Below are positions 62,050 through 64,000 of a DNA stretch of 64,000 bases, one piece after another. Each line of letters starts with the position of its first letter. Position 1 is the first letter of the stretch. The notes beneath the pieces are model-generated. The model searched no databases, was not told the origin of the DNA, and was given only the letters and a program-made list of their open reading frames with translations. Origin of the DNA: UBA7672 sp038326205 (GTDB lineage Bacteria > Pseudomonadota > Alphaproteobacteria > Caulobacterales > Hyphomonadaceae); contig JBBQJV010000011.1 in NCBI GenBank assembly GCA_038326205.1, positions 7,016-71,015 on the forward strand, given 5' to 3'. Made by a program: the position numbers and the translations under genes.

Positions 62050-63042
62050 ATGCCGACGTCACGCCCCAAGCTCAAAGTGATCGTGACGCGCCGGCTACCC
62101 GAGCCCGTCGAAACGCGCATGAGCGAGCTGTTCGACGTCGAGCTCAATTCCACGGACACGCCAATGACGGTCGAGCAGTTGGCTGACGCCGCCACGCGCT
62201 GCGATGTGCTGGTGCCGACGGTGACAGACAAGATCGACGGCCGCACCCTTGCGCGGGCAGGGGATCGTCTCCGCCTCATCGCGCAGTTCGGCGTGGGCGT
62301 CGACAATATCGACGTGCACGCCTGCGTCTCGCGTGGCGTCACCGTCACCAACACGCCGGGCGTTCTCACGGAAGACACCGCCGACATGACCTTGGCGCTG
62401 ATCCTGGCCGTACCCCGGCGCATCGTCGATGGCGTCGCCGCCATGCAATCGGGCCAGTTTGTCGGCTGGTCGCCGACATGGATGCTCGGCCGCCGCATCT
62501 ACGGCAAGCGTCTTGGCATTGTCGGTATGGGCCGTATCGGAACGGCTGTCGCGCGCCGCGCCAAGGCGTTTGGCCTGCAGATCCACTACCACAATCGCAA
62601 GCCTGTCCGCCCGGCCGTTTCGGAAGAGCTTGAGGCCACCTACTGGGACAGCCTCGACCAGATGCTGGCGCGGATGGATATCGTTTCCATCAACTGCCCG
62701 CACACGCCGGCAACCTTTCACCTGCTGTCGGCTCGGCGCATCAAGTTGATGAAGCCCGATGCGTATCTTGTGAACACCGCGCGTGGCTCCGTCATCGACG
62801 AGGCCGCTCTGATCCGCGCGCTGGAAGCGGGCGAGATCGCCGGCGCCGGTCTCGACGTGTTCGAGAACGAGCCCAACCTCAACCCGCGCCTCAAGGCGCT
62901 GCGCAACGTCGTGGTCCTTCCCCACATGAGCTCCGCAACGCTCGAGGGCCGCATCGACATGGGTGAGAAAGTTATCATTAATATCAAGACGTTCGCTGAC
63001 GGCCACAAGCCGCCAGACCGCGTCATACCGGCAATGCTATAA
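62050..63042 (+). CDS. D-2-hydroxyacid dehydrogenase (glyoxylate/hydroxypyruvate reductase-like)
   Basis: A 330-residue dehydrogenase. GIVGMGRIGTAVARRAKAFG is the nucleotide-binding fold. The catalytic residues are Arg in NTARGSVIDEAAL, Glu in FENEPNLNP and His in LPHMSSATLEGR. It would reduce glyoxylate or hydroxypyruvate with NAD(P)H, though related 2-keto acids are possible. TAGAGGAAC before the ATG is a fair ribosome binding site. Confidence 0.92.
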   Translation: MPTSRPKLKVIVTRRLPEPVETRMSELFDVELNSTDTPMTVEQLADAATRCDVLVPTVTDKIDGRTLARAGDRLRLIAQFGVGVDNIDVHACVSRGVTVTNTPGVLTEDTADMTLALILAVPRRIVDGVAAMQSGQFVGWSPTWMLGRRIYGKRLGIVGMGRIGTAVARRAKAFGLQIHYHNRKPVRPAVSEELEATYWDSLDQMLARMDIVSINCPHTPATFHLLSARRIKLMKPDAYLVNTARGSVIDEAALIRALEAGEIAGAGLDVFENEPNLNPRLKALRNVVVLPHMSSATLEGRIDMGEKVIINIKTFADGHKPPDRVIPAML

Positions 63043-63140
63043 GCTCGCCATTGTTTGGCCGCTGTCCGCTTGGACACTGAACTCCAGGTGCAAGGGTGCA
63101 ACGTAACAGTTCGCGCCCGCAATGATTGGATCCTTTTCAG

Positions 63141-64000
63141 ATGCGCGTCGTACTGACGACTGTTCTTGGCGCCACGCTGGTTCTCGGCGGCGTCGCCGCG
63201 GCCCAGGTTTCCGGCATCAGCCGCGCCACCACGCGCAGCGCCTATATGGTCGAGCCGTTCACCCCGGCGTCCCCCATCTCCATTCAGGGCACGGGCGTGC
63301 GTCTTCGCGCCGAACCGTTCACCACCAATGACTCGCAGGTTCTGTCGACGGGCAGCACAGGCCTGCCGCTCAACGTCATCGGCCTTGCGCGTCAGGCTGA
63401 CTGGAACTGGTATCAGGTGGTCCTGCGCAACGGACAGAAAGCATTCATTCGCTCGGATCTGACCTCCGCCCCGATGCGAGGAGACGCGACTTCCACGTAC
63501 GTTCCGACGGTCCAGCCGGTCGCGCCGCCGCAAGTCTCCTACACGCCGCCGCCGACCCCGCAACCGCCAACCCTGCAGACATGGACCCCGCCGGTCGCCG
63601 CTCAACCGCTACCGCCGATACCGACCCAGCCCTTCTCGAATAGCGGCGCCATCTCACTCACGCCTGACAGCGATGGCTTGGCACAACTTGACCTGCCGCC
63701 CGCGTCAGCCCCGCCGCAGCCGGTCGACAACGGTCTTATCAGCATCGCGCCGACGGCGCCGATGCCGTATCTTTCCAGTTTCGCAAGCGTTGATCCGGTC
63801 AGCACGGCCACTCCCTCTTTTGGCGGCGGTGACATCAACCAGCAGATCCGCGCCCAACTCGATTCCAAGCGCTGCTGGACTGACAGCGGCAACATGATGG
63901 ACGCGCAACGCCTGCGCGCAACCTTCGGTGTCGTGTTCCAGCCGAACGGCCGCTTCGCGTCCGACCCGCGTCTGATAGTGCCGGCATCCGAACCAGCGGA
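63141..64000 (+). CDS. Secreted SH3/proline-rich protein, runs off the window
   Basis: An open frame from the ATG at 63141 to the window end (286 codons, no stop). A signal peptide (VVLTTVLGATLVLGGVAAAQ) leads to an SH3-like unit (GTGVRLRAEPFTTNDSQVL, then WNWYQVVLRNGQKAFIRSDL). A Pro-rich linker of about 110 residues follows, then a segment IRAQLDSKRCWTDSGN followed by VVFQPNGRFASDP that looks like a TolA/TonB C-terminal domain. This suggests an envelope-spanning or wall-binding protein. The 3' end is missing. Confidence 0.8.
   Translation, partial: MRVVLTTVLGATLVLGGVAAAQVSGISRATTRSAYMVEPFTPASPISIQGTGVRLRAEPFTTNDSQVLSTGSTGLPLNVIGLARQADWNWYQVVLRNGQKAFIRSDLTSAPMRGDATSTYVPTVQPVAPPQVSYTPPPTPQPPTLQTWTPPVAAQPLPPIPTQPFSNSGAISLTPDSDGLAQLDLPPASAPPQPVDNGLISIAPTAPMPYLSSFASVDPVSTATPSFGGGDINQQIRAQLDSKRCWTDSGNMMDAQRLRATFGVVFQPNGRFASDPRLIVPASEPA

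Overview
The window looks like the chromosome of a GC-rich alphaproteobacterium of the Caulobacterales, probably Hyphomonadaceae-like. This rests on gene order and codon bias, not on a database search. The strongest clue is the left edge. A DUF299/PpsR gene followed by maf, aroE, coaE, dnaQ and then secB and Tim44-like genes is the arrangement known to the right of the Caulobacter replication origin (Cori). The 236 bases before ppsR hold a perfect CtrA-type site, DnaA-box-like 9-mers and six GANTC (CcrM) sites. The window therefore seems to begin inside or just right of oriC.

Layout: 1-6.8 kb, origin-proximal housekeeping genes (ppsR, maf, aroE, coaE, dnaQ, a zinc alcohol dehydrogenase, secB, tim44-like, smr). 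6.8-11.8 kb, a minus-strand histidine cluster (hisB, hisH, hisA, hisF, hisE) with a decayed membrane-channel-like gene between hisB and hisH and a 55-residue DUF1127-like gene between hisA and hisF. 12-18.6 kb, an EAL/degenerate-GGDEF protein, hslV and hslU split by a membrane gene, and a DUF2254 protein. 18.6-28.9 kb, mixed metabolism (HxlR/SDR pair, adenosine kinase, ATP-grasp enzyme, nth, gloA-like, an amidase with a Lys/Pro tail, dapB). 28.9-32.4 kb, dnaK-dnaJ with a clear sigma-32-type promoter. 32.4-37.9 kb, a worn region: a frameshifted small gene, a secreted TPR/cytochrome c pair, a ridA with three frame changes, rluE, and an M13 peptidase cut off by an ISAs1-type element. 38-44.1 kb, the translation operon rimP-nusA-ylxR-infB, ending in a good terminator. 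44-53 kb, a DUF6351 protein, a hydrolase pair, an SPFH/RHH/mini-membrane operon behind a large inverted repeat, a membrane protein with a fourfold internal repeat, ada, rbfA and udk. 53-64 kb, fabI, an AAA+ ATPase with a membrane TPR partner, a 17-bp array of palindromes, a secreted hydrolase facing a LytTR regulator, fabA-fabB, SH3-domain proteins and a 2-hydroxyacid dehydrogenase. A secreted SH3/proline-rich gene runs off the right edge.

The housekeeping genes act in replication and repair (dnaQ, nth, ada), protein folding and quality control (dnaKJ, hslVU, secB), translation (rimP, nusA, infB, rbfA) and type II fatty-acid synthesis (fabA, fabB, fabI). The best candidates for something undescribed are the SPFH-RHH-51-residue membrane operon with its operator-like repeat (48.1-49.4 kb), the AAA+/TPR membrane pair (54.2-56.5 kb), and the palindrome array before the secreted protein at 56.68 kb. 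Four genes are visibly broken. Three of the breaks involve single-base frame changes, so real decay must be separated from sequence error.
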